A stretch of 64,000 nt of DNA. It comes from Anaeramoeba flamelloides (taxonomy: Eukaryota; Metamonada; Anaeramoebidae). Numbering within the stretch: position 1 is the first letter of the stretch; the number at the start of each line of letters is the position of its first letter. The position numbers and the translations under genes were made by a program. The stretch covers positions 806,001-870,000 of the forward strand of contig JANTQA010000075.1 of assembly GCA_027625915.1 (NCBI GenBank), in the 5' to 3' direction. The notes under the pieces are model-generated. The model was not told the origin of the DNA, did no database searches, and saw nothing but the letters and a program-made list of their open reading frames with translations. Positions 46,721 through 58,351 of the stretch are shown here, in pieces.

Positions 46721-47174
46721 TTCTTTTTTTGAATTTTCCTTTCATTTTTTAAAATCTTATCAATAAACCAACTTAGACCCTACAAAATCATAGAAAATAC
46801 TTGGTAATCGTCAACAATGTGTTAGGGTTTATAAAATGACAAAATAAGAAATATTTTTCTAAATTCCATTTTTGCCATCCTTCATTTTCTTTTTTTGTCT
46901 AAAGGACTGACAAATTTGGGAAAAATATGAAATATTTTTCTTCTTAGATCTCTCTGAATAAAAATTTGTGAGATTTAAAAGTCACCAAACCCAGACCACG
47001 AGCATACAGTACTTTGAATTTCAGCAGGCAAGCGTAGTCGTTAATTATTGGTTAAAAAAAATCGACATTAAAAAGTCTACTTGATTAGTGTTTGTTGATT
47101 ACAGAGAAAAAATTTTTACCTCATTTTCCCATTTTGCTTTCACAAATTAAAAATAATATCTTACATTAAAATAA

Positions 47175-47640
47175 TCCACTGACATTATTTTTAATTGATA
47201 ATATTGGAGAAATTATTATGTAAATGTTGAATAATTTCTTTTTATTTAAGAATCAAACTTTAAAAAATATAACTCACCCACTTATTAGAATGATGACTAA
47301 TTAAATTACACTTGTTCAAAACAATATTAAATCAATCAAAAAACAAGAATAAAAATTATCATTTTCCAAATTCATAAAAAACCTCTATAAAACTTTATTA
47401 TTTTTTCAAAAAAAGTTTATCTGTTTTAGGTTTTTGAACACTCAAATAAGTGTTCACTCGAGTATTCCATATACCCCCATTTTAATGAACTTTTTGATAC
47501 TTTTATTACTTTGTTCATAAAAAATTTGGTTATTAATAAAAAGGATTTGATTGTATATAAAAGCCCTTATACTACAATTTTGCTAATATTAACAATTAAA
47601 AATCATGTCCGGTATTATTTTCAGGTCAGTTATTTTTTTC
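47175..47640 (+). mobile_element. MITE family B, copy 3
   Basis: The right end TTTTTAATTG-type inverted repeat with CATGTCCGGTATTATTTTCA is close to the 8.2-kb copy. The left end (CACTGACATTATTTTTAATT) is more eroded. Internal CTTATTAGAATGATG and CACTCGAGTATTCCATA, then TTAATGAACTTTTTGATA, match copies 1 and 2. Confidence 0.65.
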
Positions 47641-48149
47641 CTTACATGAATAATTAATTCCCAAGAAATTGATAGAAATTTGTCGACTTTGATTACTATT
47701 TAGTACTCACTTTTTGAAATATTTGGATTTTCTTCGATGCGTTATTAGAAATTCAAAATGACCAATTTTAACAAACCATTTATAAGAGTATATCAAGAAA
47801 ATAAATCTGCTTTAAATTTCAAATCATACATTATTTTGAAATCGAGAAGAATTTTTGAAAAAAATTTTTTCTTGTTTTGGATAAGAAAAAAGTAAAAACT
47901 TTTTTTTTTAAAAATTAATCTAAAGTTGTCTATTTTGAATAAGTGAGAGGGTAACTTTTAAATTTGGTTCAGGGGTACCTGAAGAAAATATCTCTTTTAA
48001 AAAACCTTTAAACTATATTTTTAAAACAGAAAACTCGGAGAAAGTTTTAAAATCTGTAATAATCAGATAAAAATAGTTTTTAATTTTTCAAACAATTAAT
48101 ATGGTAAAATATTTTTTTTTTTAAGCCTAGTGTGATTTAAAGATAGGGT

Positions 48150-50030
48150 GTATTTGGTTCACATTTTTCTCTTTTTGATTATTGGACAAATAGAAAGCAA
48201 ATTTGGAATTTTTTTTTTCAATTCTAAACAATTTTGACTGTTTGACACAATTACACAATTGTTTTTTGACTTGATCTGTTTTTAAACTTTCCAAAAAAAG
48301 AGTTGAATTTCTACAAAAGTGTGTTTTCTTTTTCATCAATACAAATTGAGAATATTTTGAGAACTAGTACACAACTACTCACAATTTGATCACCAATCAA
48401 AAAATTTATTTAGAATATGATAATCATTATTTTTTAATTTTGCTTTTCAACAAAAAAAAAATTTATGAAAAAATTGATTATATTGATTTTTATTTGTTCA
48501 ATCTTTAATTTGGTAACCTCCGATGTACCTCAAGTAACCCAAGTTTTAAGGCAGGTGATTTATCATGATCGGGAATGTGAATCAATATATTTCGAGGAAC
48601 ATATTGTATTTGGTGAATGTTACAAAGGGGGTTCTGAGAGCAAGAAATATTTCCTAATGGACACTGATAATGACAACTCGACATATGTTCGTATGGAAAA
48701 ATATAATGATAATGATTGCCAAACCACAGACTCTAATACAACATGTGATTTTGGATGCACAGTTAATGGTATCTATTCACATAGTTTTACTATAGTTTCA
48801 GTTACCGGGGATATCCTTAAATTGGGTTCAGATTATGACGACAACGGAAACTGCGATGCACTCTATGAAGAATCCTATATGACTGATTACTGTTATGTCG
48901 AAGATGAAAAAAGCAATAGACTATCTCGTGCAGGTCAATTAGTCTATCAGACTGATTATTCAGACCCATCTTGTTCCTCTTTTGAAGAACAACGTAATTA
49001 TACTTTGGCTGAATGCAAGGAATGGCAAGACGGTAATCATGAATTATTCCTCCTTGTTGCCGAAGGAGATTTGTCAAGTGGTGAAACTGATGGTGGTGTC
49101 TTTAATTCTATTAATTTTGTTTTACTTTTCACTTTTTTAATTGTAAATTCACTTTTTTTCTTGAATTAAAATCTTTGAGTTTGTTCTAAGAAACGAGAGA
49201 AATAAAAAGAAAAGAAAACTAAGAATTTTTGTTCTTTTTCGTGATCTAATAAAAATTCCTTTCTTTCTTTTTTGAGTATTTTTTCATTTTCCAAATAATT
49301 TTTTTTTACTTTTTTAAAAATAAAACACTTATTTTTTAATTTTTTTGACAAATCAAAATTTAGAATCAAACCAATGAATAAATTCTTACAATATAATCCA
49401 TAAATAAAGATAGAAAATTTGAATTTAAAAATGAAAATTGGTGAAAAATTTTTTTCTTTATTTTTTTTTTTATTATTTTGAAAATTTTTTTTTTTTAAAT
49501 ACAAAAGCCAAATCAAATTGAATTGTGAAAAGATTTTGTCCTATTTTAAACACTTTGTGTTTAAATTAAATGATCAACTGAACTTATGGATATAACAAAG
49601 ATAAAAATTAGTTTTCAATGATATCAATAATATGTTAACAAAGCCTCATAATTTGAATTTCAAAATAAAAACCTCATATTTTTTTTTCTTCTTTTTCCAA
49701 TCTAGCTTTTGATACTACTACCCAATAAGTATACCTAAAGGTAAAAATAATTTTAAAGGTAAACCACTTGATCTTGTTAGCAAATTCATAAATTAGGTAG
49801 GAAATTTGTTCCAAATTTTTCATAATTGTCTCAATTTTTTTTTTATATTTTTTGAGAATTTTTTGAAGAATAGGAAAATGTATTAACAATTAACAAAATT
49901 TTTTGAGATAAATTTGACTTATTTGATCCTTTATTTTTAGAATTTCTTTTTGAATAATAAAACTTTAAGATACCAAAATCATGTCTAATTATTATTTATT
50001 GTTCTTCAAATGATTAATTAATGAACAGAT
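48150..50030 (+). repeat. Segmental duplication, unit 2 (uninterrupted)
   Basis: Partner of 41500-44770. It contains paralog 2 and a continuous downstream region to about 50030 that matches unit 1 on both sides of its 1.3-kb extra segment. Frames at 48127-48339, 49166-49516 and 49674-49889 on the minus strand are low complexity and not conserved in unit 1. Confidence 0.8.
48465..49169 (+). CDS. Secreted or membrane-anchored cysteine-rich protein, paralog 2
   Basis: 234 residues, ATG at 48465 just after an A-run. Signal peptide KKLIILIFICSIFNLVTS, then DVPQVTQVLRQV as in paralog 1. The eight shared cysteines are kept (RECES, GECYK, NDCQT, GCTVN, NCDA, DYCYV, PSCSS and AECKEW). A ninth (TTCDFGC) is added, so one may be unpaired. 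An NST glycosylation site lies at a different place from that of paralog 1. The acidic stalk is shorter. The hydrophobic C-terminus INFVLLFTFLIVNSLFFLN is nearly identical to paralog 1 and is a likely GPI signal or membrane anchor. Roughly two thirds of residues agree by eye, with most changes in surface-like loops. Family and function are unknown. The conserved frame over the full length argues that both copies are, or were until recently, under selection. Confidence 0.85.
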   Translation: MKKLIILIFICSIFNLVTSDVPQVTQVLRQVIYHDRECESIYFEEHIVFGECYKGGSESKKYFLMDTDNDNSTYVRMEKYNDNDCQTTDSNTTCDFGCTVNGIYSHSFTIVSVTGDILKLGSDYDDNGNCDALYEESYMTDYCYVEDEKSNRLSRAGQLVYQTDYSDPSCSSFEEQRNYTLAECKEWQDGNHELFLLVAEGDLSSGETDGGVFNSINFVLLFTFLIVNSLFFLN

Positions 50031-50289
50031 TTAATATTAAAAAAGAAACAAGAAATTTTGAAATTTAGAAGTTTGAAAACCAAGTGTTTATATAAAAATT
50101 TAAGGAATTCCAAACTTTTTAACTTTTTATCCAAAGGTAATATAGTACTTATTTACACGGTGATAGAATTAAACCCGATAAGCAACCTTATTTATCAACT
50201 TGATACCAATGATTTATCAATTGTAAAGATGTTCATTTGTTTCTAATTATATTTTCAGTCAAAATATCCTGATCCTTTTTAGTTTGGAT

Positions 50290-50720
50290 TTGTTGATCAA
50301 TAAAAAAAGAAAAATTTTCAAAACATTTTTATTCATATAAAATCTCACTTTTAGTAATTTATGAGAGTTTATATAAACAAATAACAATGAAACTTTAAAA
50401 TTATTTTAAAAAAAACAATCAAAAATAATCAGATATTGAATTCTTGAAGATCAGGAAATAATTGAAATTTATTTTTTTTTACAAATATTCATTAAATGTA
50501 TTGAAATTTACAAGATTAGACAAAATTTATTTTCAAATTTTTAGAATATAAAAAACAAACTGTTTTTATAAAAACATTTATTTGATAATATCTATTATTT
50601 TATTATTATTATTAGTAAAATTATTAATTTGAATTAATTTCATTTTTTTGAAAAAGTTTAAATATAATGGTGAAATAATAAAAAGCTTTTTGATAAGTAT
50701 AAACTTAGGATTATTACAAA
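50290..50720 (+). repeat. Repeat G, copy 1
   Basis: Collinear with 59515-59960: AAAAAAAGAAAAATTTTC, GTAATTT.TGAGA, AACAAATAAC, GATATTGAATTCTTGAAGA-like, TTTACAAATAT.CATTAAA, and AGATTAG plus an ATTATTATTA-rich end. Diverged, non-coding. Confidence 0.55.
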
Positions 50721-51555
50721 CTTAAATGAAAAAATAAATAATTCTTTTGTTTAATTATTGATTAAAAAAAAAATCAAATAAAAAGGACTTAGTTGGGTAG
50801 TAAGTTAAATTTATCATAGGTTTTATACAAGTGTTTTTGGCAGAATTTTTAATTTAAGAATTCATTTTTTTTTCTCGGTTTTTTTTTGTTCTATAAAATG
50901 TAAAAAATGATTTGGGCAGTTTTGAATGGATGTATTATATTTTCTTTCAACTTTGAGTTAATTATTGTACTTTTTTGAAATTAACGAGATTTTTTTATAT
51001 TTGAGTACATTAAAAACACAATTCTTAAATTAATAAAATGTATTTTGAACTTTTCTATTATATTTAATAATATTCCTTTCTCCAACAACGAAAGTATTTT
51101 TTTTTGAAGCAAATTGGAAATATCTTTAATTTTGAACTTTTTAAAAATAAGAAAAATAAATCAAACTTTTAAAAACAAAAGTTCATATCAAAAAATAGAA
51201 TTAAAAGATAATTTGGTCTGGTATTACTGAGATTTTTACTTCTTTTTTTCAATTCCAAGATATGGGAATTAATTTGTTTGAATTTGCTATTAAATTCTAC
51301 TTGAAGATCCATTTGAGTTTCCTGGTTCTATAAGTCCCAACTTAACCAAATTTAATCAACTCATCTCCAAAATCGACGACCAACAAACTTTCCAGTCGGA
51401 TCAAAATAAAATCAACAAAAAAGAGATGAATAATATCTCAAAATACTAATTTATTTCTTATCCAAATGTTTAAATTGGGATTTCTTAATTTTTCAAGTTT
51501 TTTTGAAAAAAAGAAATGAAAAAAAATTAAACTATATATTCCATTTTTTACCTTA

Positions 51556-51908
51556 CAATCTTTCCAAGGCTACCGTGAATTTTTATATGAATCAAATTTT
51601 GATGCTGATATAGATTTTTAAAAAGTTGGATATGAGGATAAGAAAGCTCATATTGAAAAAAAAAATTAACAAAGGAACTTATTTCAAAGATTTTCTTGTG
51701 ATAAGATCAAAATTATTTTCGGTATTTCAACTGAAACTTTTAAGAGGCATCTCAGCAGATTTTCCAGGTTTGAAGCAATTTAGGGATCTGAAAATTAATT
51801 TTTTTTTTCAATATAAGCTTTCTTATCCTCATATCCAACTTTTTAAAAATCTATATCAGCATCAAAATTTGATTCATATAAAAATTCACGGTAGCCTTGG
51901 AACAGCTG
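51556..51908. mobile_element. Near-perfect hairpin element with CAGCTGTTCC-type ends
   Basis: Arms at about 51563-51672 and 51790-51900 are inverted copies over about 105 bases with only one or two mismatches: CCAAGGCTACCGTGAATTTT ... ATATGAGGATAAGAAAGC. The loop is about 115 bases. The outermost right end reads CAGCTGTTCC in reverse, followed by TA, and the left end is the related form CAATCTTTCC preceded by TA. These ends resemble those bounding 60208-62034. A TA flank plus CAG start would fit a Tc1/mariner-type non-autonomous element, by inference. A plus-strand frame through it is a shadow. Confidence 0.75.
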
Positions 51909-53001
51909 TAACAATAGCCTTAAAATCATCTCTCGTTATTGGTTTTCTTTATTTTTTTTTTGTTTCTTTTTTGTGATTTTATGATTGGGTGAAACAAAAA
52001 TCCAAAATGAAGTAATATTACTGAATTGAAAAAAAAATTTGATAGGTTGAATTTTTCTTCAATTTAAAATAAACAAGAACATTTATTAAATCCTTTAAAG
52101 ATCCATTTTATTTTAAAAAATTAATAATGAGAGTGTTATAAATCTCTAAAAATGTCAATTCTAATTGCTTGTATCAAGATTCTTTGATTTTTCATTCAAT
52201 TAGAAGGAAAAATATTTTGAGGATACTTTGAAAAACTATTTTTTATTTATAACTTAGGGAATGACAGTATTATAGTCAAAACTATCCTTTTTTTTTTTAT
52301 TTTTATAAATACAATCTTGAAAACTAACTTTTCTACAGTACTTAAAAAATTATATACTATATCAAAATTTTTATAACAACACTTGAAAATAAAAAAAATT
52401 TCAAAAAAAAAAAAAAAACAGACAAAAGAGTCTGAAAATTCCTATCTAAGTCAACACTGATTATTGGACTTACTGTATACCCTTGAAATCCATTTTCATA
52501 AAAAATTTTTTTTTTTGAAAATCAAATCAAAATCTAAAATCTGAAATTTCTAAAAACTATTTAATCTTTACAATTCTATAACTATATCAAACAAACAAAG
52601 ATTTGAAAACACTATTTAGAATCTATCTTTTTTCCTAAAAATTAATAATAACAATTCTAACTAGAAAGCAATGAAAAAATTATTTATGAGATTTTTTTTT
52701 TAAAACCACAATATTTTTTCAAAGTACAAGTTATAGTGGGTTCTGTAGTTTCTTTATTCAACCCAGATGTAAATTTGTTATTTTATTTTTATTTACTGTA
52801 CAAAAAAATGTAAGAAAAACAACACAAAAAAGTAAATTAAAATTTCATCCAAAAATACTTTTTTAAAAACTAGGTAAATTTTACTTATTATATATTTATT
52901 TTAAATTTAAAGTAGAAAAAGTTTTGTTATATATTTATTATTATTATTATTTTAAAAATAATCACTATTATTTTGAATTCTTATTTTTATCAATATTTTC
53001 T

Positions 53002-53040
<39 letters not shown>

Positions 53041-53041
53041 C
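53002..53041. repeat. (CA)n(TA)n compound microsatellite
   Basis: About six CA units followed by about fourteen TA units. Confidence 0.95.
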
Positions 53042-53234
53042 TAAATGAGGTATAATTAAATAGAGATAACAAATTACAATTCCCAATTGAAATTCATTAG
53101 TTTCAAAAAATGAAAAAGAAGAAAATTAGACTATAATTTTTGCCATTTATTATCCAAATATCAGAAAGAGCACATATTTCCACAATAATACAATTGAACA
53201 GTATAATCAAATTCTTTTATCAACTTTGGAGAAC

Positions 53235-54262
53235 TAAATTATTTTTAGTAACATGGGTAAATACATATTACAAATTTTGAGTATCACTATTTATACGAAA
53301 TTAAATTCTTAGAATCATTTTTTTAATTAAGTACATTAATATTTGAAAAAAATATTGGGATAATTGATATATCCTTGTATAATAATTTTACATACCTATT
53401 TAAAAATTAAATTTAAAAAAATGAAAAAAATTATCAAAAAAAAAGAAATAAAAATCAATTTCTTTCTTGAAATTATCTGTAACATTTGATATAATTACTT
53501 CTTCTTTACTTATGTTTTATTTTATAATTCTTCTGGTAGAAAATTTTTGTTTGAAAGAATTTTTGATCAACTAATTACTTTTTTTTTCTAAATAATGTAC
53601 AAAATGAAGATTTAAAACCCCTATTTTCATTTGATTTATCTAATTTTGGTTTGAGTTTATAAAATATGATATTTTTTAAATTCTTCTTCTGAAATAAATA
53701 ATTATTGAACAAATTTGTTTGATTATATCATTTATTTTTTTTTCAATTAAATTGAAACCACAAAATAATCCGACTCTGATAGATATTTTTCTAAATTTCT
53801 CTTTTATTTTGATTCAAATCTATTTTAAGTATTTTTTTAATTCCCCGAATACAATTCTTTTTCTTTTAATTTTTGAAGAGGGATTCTTTGTTTTGTTTGT
53901 TTTGATAAAAATATTTTGAAATTAGAATTTTGAAAATTAATTTTGTAGAAAACTGTTAAAATATTAATAAATAGTAATGGTGTGAGAAATTGAAGGTAAT
54001 GAATTGTTTGAATTCATATAATAAAATAGGAAAATGAAAAAAATCCACAAAAATAGACTTTTGTCGATTGGTTTTTTTTATACATTCTTGATATCAACAA
54101 GTTTATTGAGAAAGGTGATCGATCGTGTTTGGCATTTTAAAAAGATCTTATTTGTTTCAAAAACCCATTAATTTGGACCTTTTTTAGTTTACTCTTTGAT
54201 TAATTTAAAACATTATCATCAACATAACGACTGACCGAAAGACAAATTTAATAAAACCAAAA
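53235..54262 (+). repeat. Repeat Y, copy 2
   Basis: Partner of 42972-44020. It ends at AATTTAATAAAACCAAAAAT, where repeat K copy 2 begins directly. Confidence 0.65.
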
Positions 54263-54610
54263 ATAAACCCCATTCTAAAAATTTGTACACACCCCAAATC
54301 CAAAATACGAAAACAAAAACGAATTTATAATATTTTTTCAAAACTATTATAAAACCTCATTTAAGTTGTTTAGTATTAATTTTTTTATAATTAATTTATT
54401 TAATCCAAAAATAAGAAAAAAATCAAAAAGGTATAAATAAAATTTTGATATGTCCAAAATAATGAATAGATCCGAACAAAAAAATTCTATTGGTATATTT
54501 GTTGAAATTTCACCAACAATTGTTGATCGTTCAAATGTTAAGATATCAGAGGCCAATTATTTGTGTTATATCTATCTAAAAAACTCAACACTAAGCTTCT
54601 GCTAACCATC
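54250..54610 (-). repeat. Repeat K, copy 2
   Basis: Inverted partner of 27495-27860: AATAAACCCCATTC, AAAAATTTG.ACACACCC, then TTTGTTGAAATTTCACCAAC, AATTGTTGATC and CTCAACACTAA. Its minus-strand frame shares RSTIVGEISTN with copy 1 but little else. Confidence 0.65.
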
Positions 54611-55734
54611 AAAAAAAAAAAAAAAAAAAATACAGATCTAACAAAACAGATTTCGTAACTGGAAAAAAAGGAAATACAAACATATACAAAAAACACAGAA
54701 AATGAAATCATTTTTAAAATCAAAAATATTTCCAAATGAGAATGAAAAACATGTTAACATTGTTCTTTCAACTGTTTAGAAAATGTCCAATTTTTTAAAC
54801 TTTTGTTTATAATCAAAAACAAATGATGAATAATTGAAAAAGTAAAAGATTCAACTCAAAGATTAAGTAAAAATTAAATAAAATGAATTTAGTAAAAACT
54901 GAAGAAAATATTTGTTTTAAAGTATTTTAAATGTGGAAATTGGTTTTTTCTTATAATTTGATAAATTATACTTACTATATTTAACAATTTTTGAAAAAAA
55001 TCAAAAAAATTATAAAAAAAAAGATCTATTTTCTTCATGTTTACAAAGAAAGAGTTCCTTTTCAAGGAGTGAAATGTGAAATTAAAGGGCAAACCAGAAT
55101 TTAAGAAAAATCACATTGTTATTAAAAGAAAAATAAAAGAAATAAGATCAAAGGTCATTTTTATTTTGTTAAAGGGATTAATACACTAAAAAATCTTCAA
55201 ATAAACCTAATATAGTTAGTTTAAAATTTAAGGCACAAAATTCAAACAATATTTAAGGCACAAAAAAATCTCAGATTAAAGCACAAAATTTGGAATTTTA
55301 ATCAACAAATTATTTTTCTAGAATCTGATTTTTGTACCTTAATTTGAGATTTTTATTCTGCCTTGTATTTCATTGAAGTTTGTACTTTAAAATTTGAAAG
55401 CTGACTATAGTAAAATCAAAAAAAGAAAAATACCTCATCTTTAAATTTAAAAACAAAGTAAAAATCTGAAAACTATCTTAAAAAACTTATTTTTAATGCT
55501 ATTTTTTGAAAATCATTATTGTTTATAAATAAACTACTTTTCTCATAAGAAAAGTTTCAAAATCTAATATATTTTCAAATTATTTGAAAAAAAAAAGATA
55601 ATTTTTGTTCTAAGAAGATTAGAATCTTATTATAAATGAAGGAAATGTACTAAAATACACTTGAAATATAAAAATCACTAGATTTTTAAATTACCCTTTA
55701 TAAAAAATATATAAAATTTCAAAAAAAAAAAAAA

Positions 55735-56510
55735 AATCCAATAATTTTAATAAATTTGTAAAAAATCTAAATTAATTCTTCAAAGAACAGTTTAAATCAA
55801 TTTTTTTTAATTTTCTGTTGAAAAAAAAAATTACTTAAAATCATCTAACGATTAAAATTAAAAATTCTCCCAAATTACTTTTATAAAACACTGGAAAATT
55901 CAATTTTAAACATAAAGAAATCTTTTTTGATGTCATTGATTTTTAATCAAGAATTAAGAAATCAATCTTTATTTTTTCAGTGGGTTTTTAAAAACCAAAA
56001 AATTAATTTTATCAATAGACTTTACAATTATTTTGGTAGTCTTTTTAAATATTTTCAAACAAATAAAATTAATTCTATTTAATAATTCTAATTATTAAAA
56101 ATTATAGATATTATCTAATATCTAATTTTAATAATAACAGTTTGCTGTTGATATTCTGAATAATTTGAAAAAGAAAATTGCCTAATCTTTTCAATTGTAA
56201 GAAATTCAATAAATATTTGTGAATAAAATAAAATATAATTTTTTCTGGTTTTCCAAGTTTCAATATTTGCTTTATTTTGGTTGTATATCTAAAAAATATA
56301 TTAAATTTCCACGTTTTTAGTTCATATAACGCATCTAAATTACTAAAAGTACGATTTTATCAAATTAAAAAAAGGTTTTGGTGAAATTTTTCTTTTTCTA
56401 AAATAAATCCAAAAATTCAGAACAAAAAAGATTCAACATCTTTTGACTGAATTATGATATTTAAGATAATGAACTTTTTTTAAAAATGAAAACTCATTTC
56501 TCTAAAGTTG
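55735..56510 (+). repeat. Repeat X, copy 2
   Basis: Partner of 40430-41230, same strand, diverged. Confidence 0.6.
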
Positions 56511-56589
56511 ATAAATAAGTTTGTTTATGGGGTTTAATTGATAACCTTGTCCACAATATTTATTCTAGTACCTTATGGGATTAAAATAA

Positions 56590-57175
56590 ATTAGAGTTCC
56601 AGTAACATAAGGTTAACAATCCCTGGAAATTTGAAATAAAGTTAATATTGTGTCGAGTAGTGTCCAGTGACTAGTTAATTTGGCTATTATCTGATTGATC
56701 TTCAACTTGGTATGGGTTATAATAGTGGCTCAAAATGAAATTTTTTGAAAATTTAATTTTAATTTTTCCGAAATACGAATTGAAGAGTGTAAGGTTGATA
56801 TAATGGTAGGTGTTCAAGAATAAATTTAGATTTTTATGTTGTCGAAAAAAATATTGATTTACTGTTTTGTCAATTAACCAAATGAAAAAAGGTTTTTAAA
56901 AGTACCCAATAAAACCAAATCTAATTAAAATCCTAAATTAACAACCAACAAATCACATTTTTTTAATACTTAACTACTGATATAATAATCTGATATTCTT
57001 CAATTTGTATATCAGAAAAAATAAAAATAAATTTTCAAAAAATTTCCCTTTTGAACCACTATTATAACCCATACCAAGTTGAAGATCGATCAGATAATAA
57101 ACAAATCACTATACCCTACGGAATTCAAGATTATCTTTTTTCGAATTTCAGGATTGTAAACCTTAAGGACGATGT
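56590..57175. mobile_element. Fold-back element F
   Basis: Long inverted arms of nearly 200 bases. The left arm contains AAGGTTAACAATCCC, ATTATCTGATTGATCTTCAA, CTTGGTATGGGTTATAATAG and TGGCTCAAAATGAAATTTTT. The right arm (about 57000-57175) is the reverse complement, with ACTATTATAACCCATACCAA near 57056-57075. The loop is about 200 bases. Arms are moderately diverged, with the inner half better kept. No coding capacity. A half copy lies at 440-600. Confidence 0.8.
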
Positions 57176-57979
57176 TTGTAATTTACCAATTTGTCTCAAC
57201 ACAATTTGTTCCAATCTCATTTAAAGGTAAAAGCAATAATCTTTAAAATAATTCTTCAATTTGGATCAAAAAAATCATTTTATCTCAATTTTTTTCATGG
57301 ACAAGTGAAACAAGAAATTTTGAGAGACACGAACTGGAACACCTTGATCAGAAACATGAAAATGAAATTACAAAAAAAAAGAACCAAGATGTTTTAGCAT
57401 AAAAAACACAATCAATAAACAACTTTAAAGCTAAATGATTGTATAATCAATGATCAAAAATCGTTGAGTTACTTTGAATTGTTCTATTGTCTCAACAGGC
57501 CACACAAACTTCCCAGCCCTATTGTGAAAATTTATAAGACAGAGAAATTGGTTGTCCAATTATAAAATTGTGTTTTTTGAAATAGAAAATTCAATTTCTC
57601 TCCGAACATAAGACAAAAATTTCAACTTTCTCTAACTTCATTCAAGTTATTTTTTTTTGTAAAAACGAACACAAAAATTAGATTTTCTCAAGAATTGAAA
57701 TCATGTAAACCATGGAAACTCGAAAATATTTTTCTATAATTGTTTTTAAATTCAAAAAACCTGAGATTTTTACAATTTTGGAAATTGAAAATCCACATAA
57801 AAGTTTGTATTTTAATACAGTTTGTTTGTCAATTTCCAAAACCAAAAATGAATAACCTATTTTTGATCTTGTATTATAAATTTTATAGTTTATGATGGGA
57901 TTTAAGAATCCTTTTATGGTTAGTTGTACGAAATATAATTTCAGAATATAAAATCAATTTCAGGTTTTCTAATAAATTT

Positions 57980-58230
57980 TTATAGTAGATTTGGAACAAA
58001 TCTCTTAATTATTACATAAGGGGTTTGTGATTTTTTCTTATTATTTTTTTTGGTTCTTTTTGGTTTTCCTTGAATTAAATCTCCACACCAATTACTAAGA
58101 GGGGGTAGGTTTTCGGATGGCTTGTGGAACAACATTGTCAATGTCAAATTTACTTTACATATTTTTGGTACTTTTTTGATTAAATATTTTTTGTTTGGAT
58201 CGTTTCTCTCAAAGTCCAATTTGTTGTATC
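57980..58230 (-). pseudogene. Open frame of unknown origin, possibly decayed coding sequence
   Basis: Minus-strand frame of about 82 codons without an ATG start. It has balanced composition unlike the low-complexity noise frames: DFERNDPNKKYLIKKVPKI, LTMLFHKPSENLPPLSNWCG and DLIQGKPKRTKKN. It ends in TAA at 57980. It lies just 3' of the LINE fragment at 58352-58791 on the same strand. It could be a remnant of a host or transposon gene. I do not recognise a family. Confidence 0.25.
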
Positions 58231-58351
58231 AATAGAAATTGGGTTGGGGCTGTGGAGAAAAGGCTTTGAAGAATTTTTCATAAAAGGATCTTTTGGGAAT
58301 TCAATAAGTATAAATTGGTCAATTTTTTTTTATATAAAAAAAGAAACTATT

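Larger units (their letters stand above)
42681..48464. other. Spacer between the two secreted paralogs
   Basis: Contains the downstream half of duplication unit 1, repeat Y copy 1 (42972-44020), family E copy 2 (45015-46150), repeat D copy 2 (46170-46505), repeat H (46510-46720) and MITE B copy 3 (47175-47640). The upstream part of duplication unit 2 starts at about 48150. The frames at 43815-43997, 44095-44328 and 45013-45225 fall in repeats and are not conserved between copies. No gene supported. Confidence 0.6.

Noticed and set aside
51626-51976. 116-codon frame through the 51.6-kb hairpin
   Set aside because: Its similarity to the frame at 107-289 follows from shared repeat DNA, and the start is inside one arm and the end in the other.
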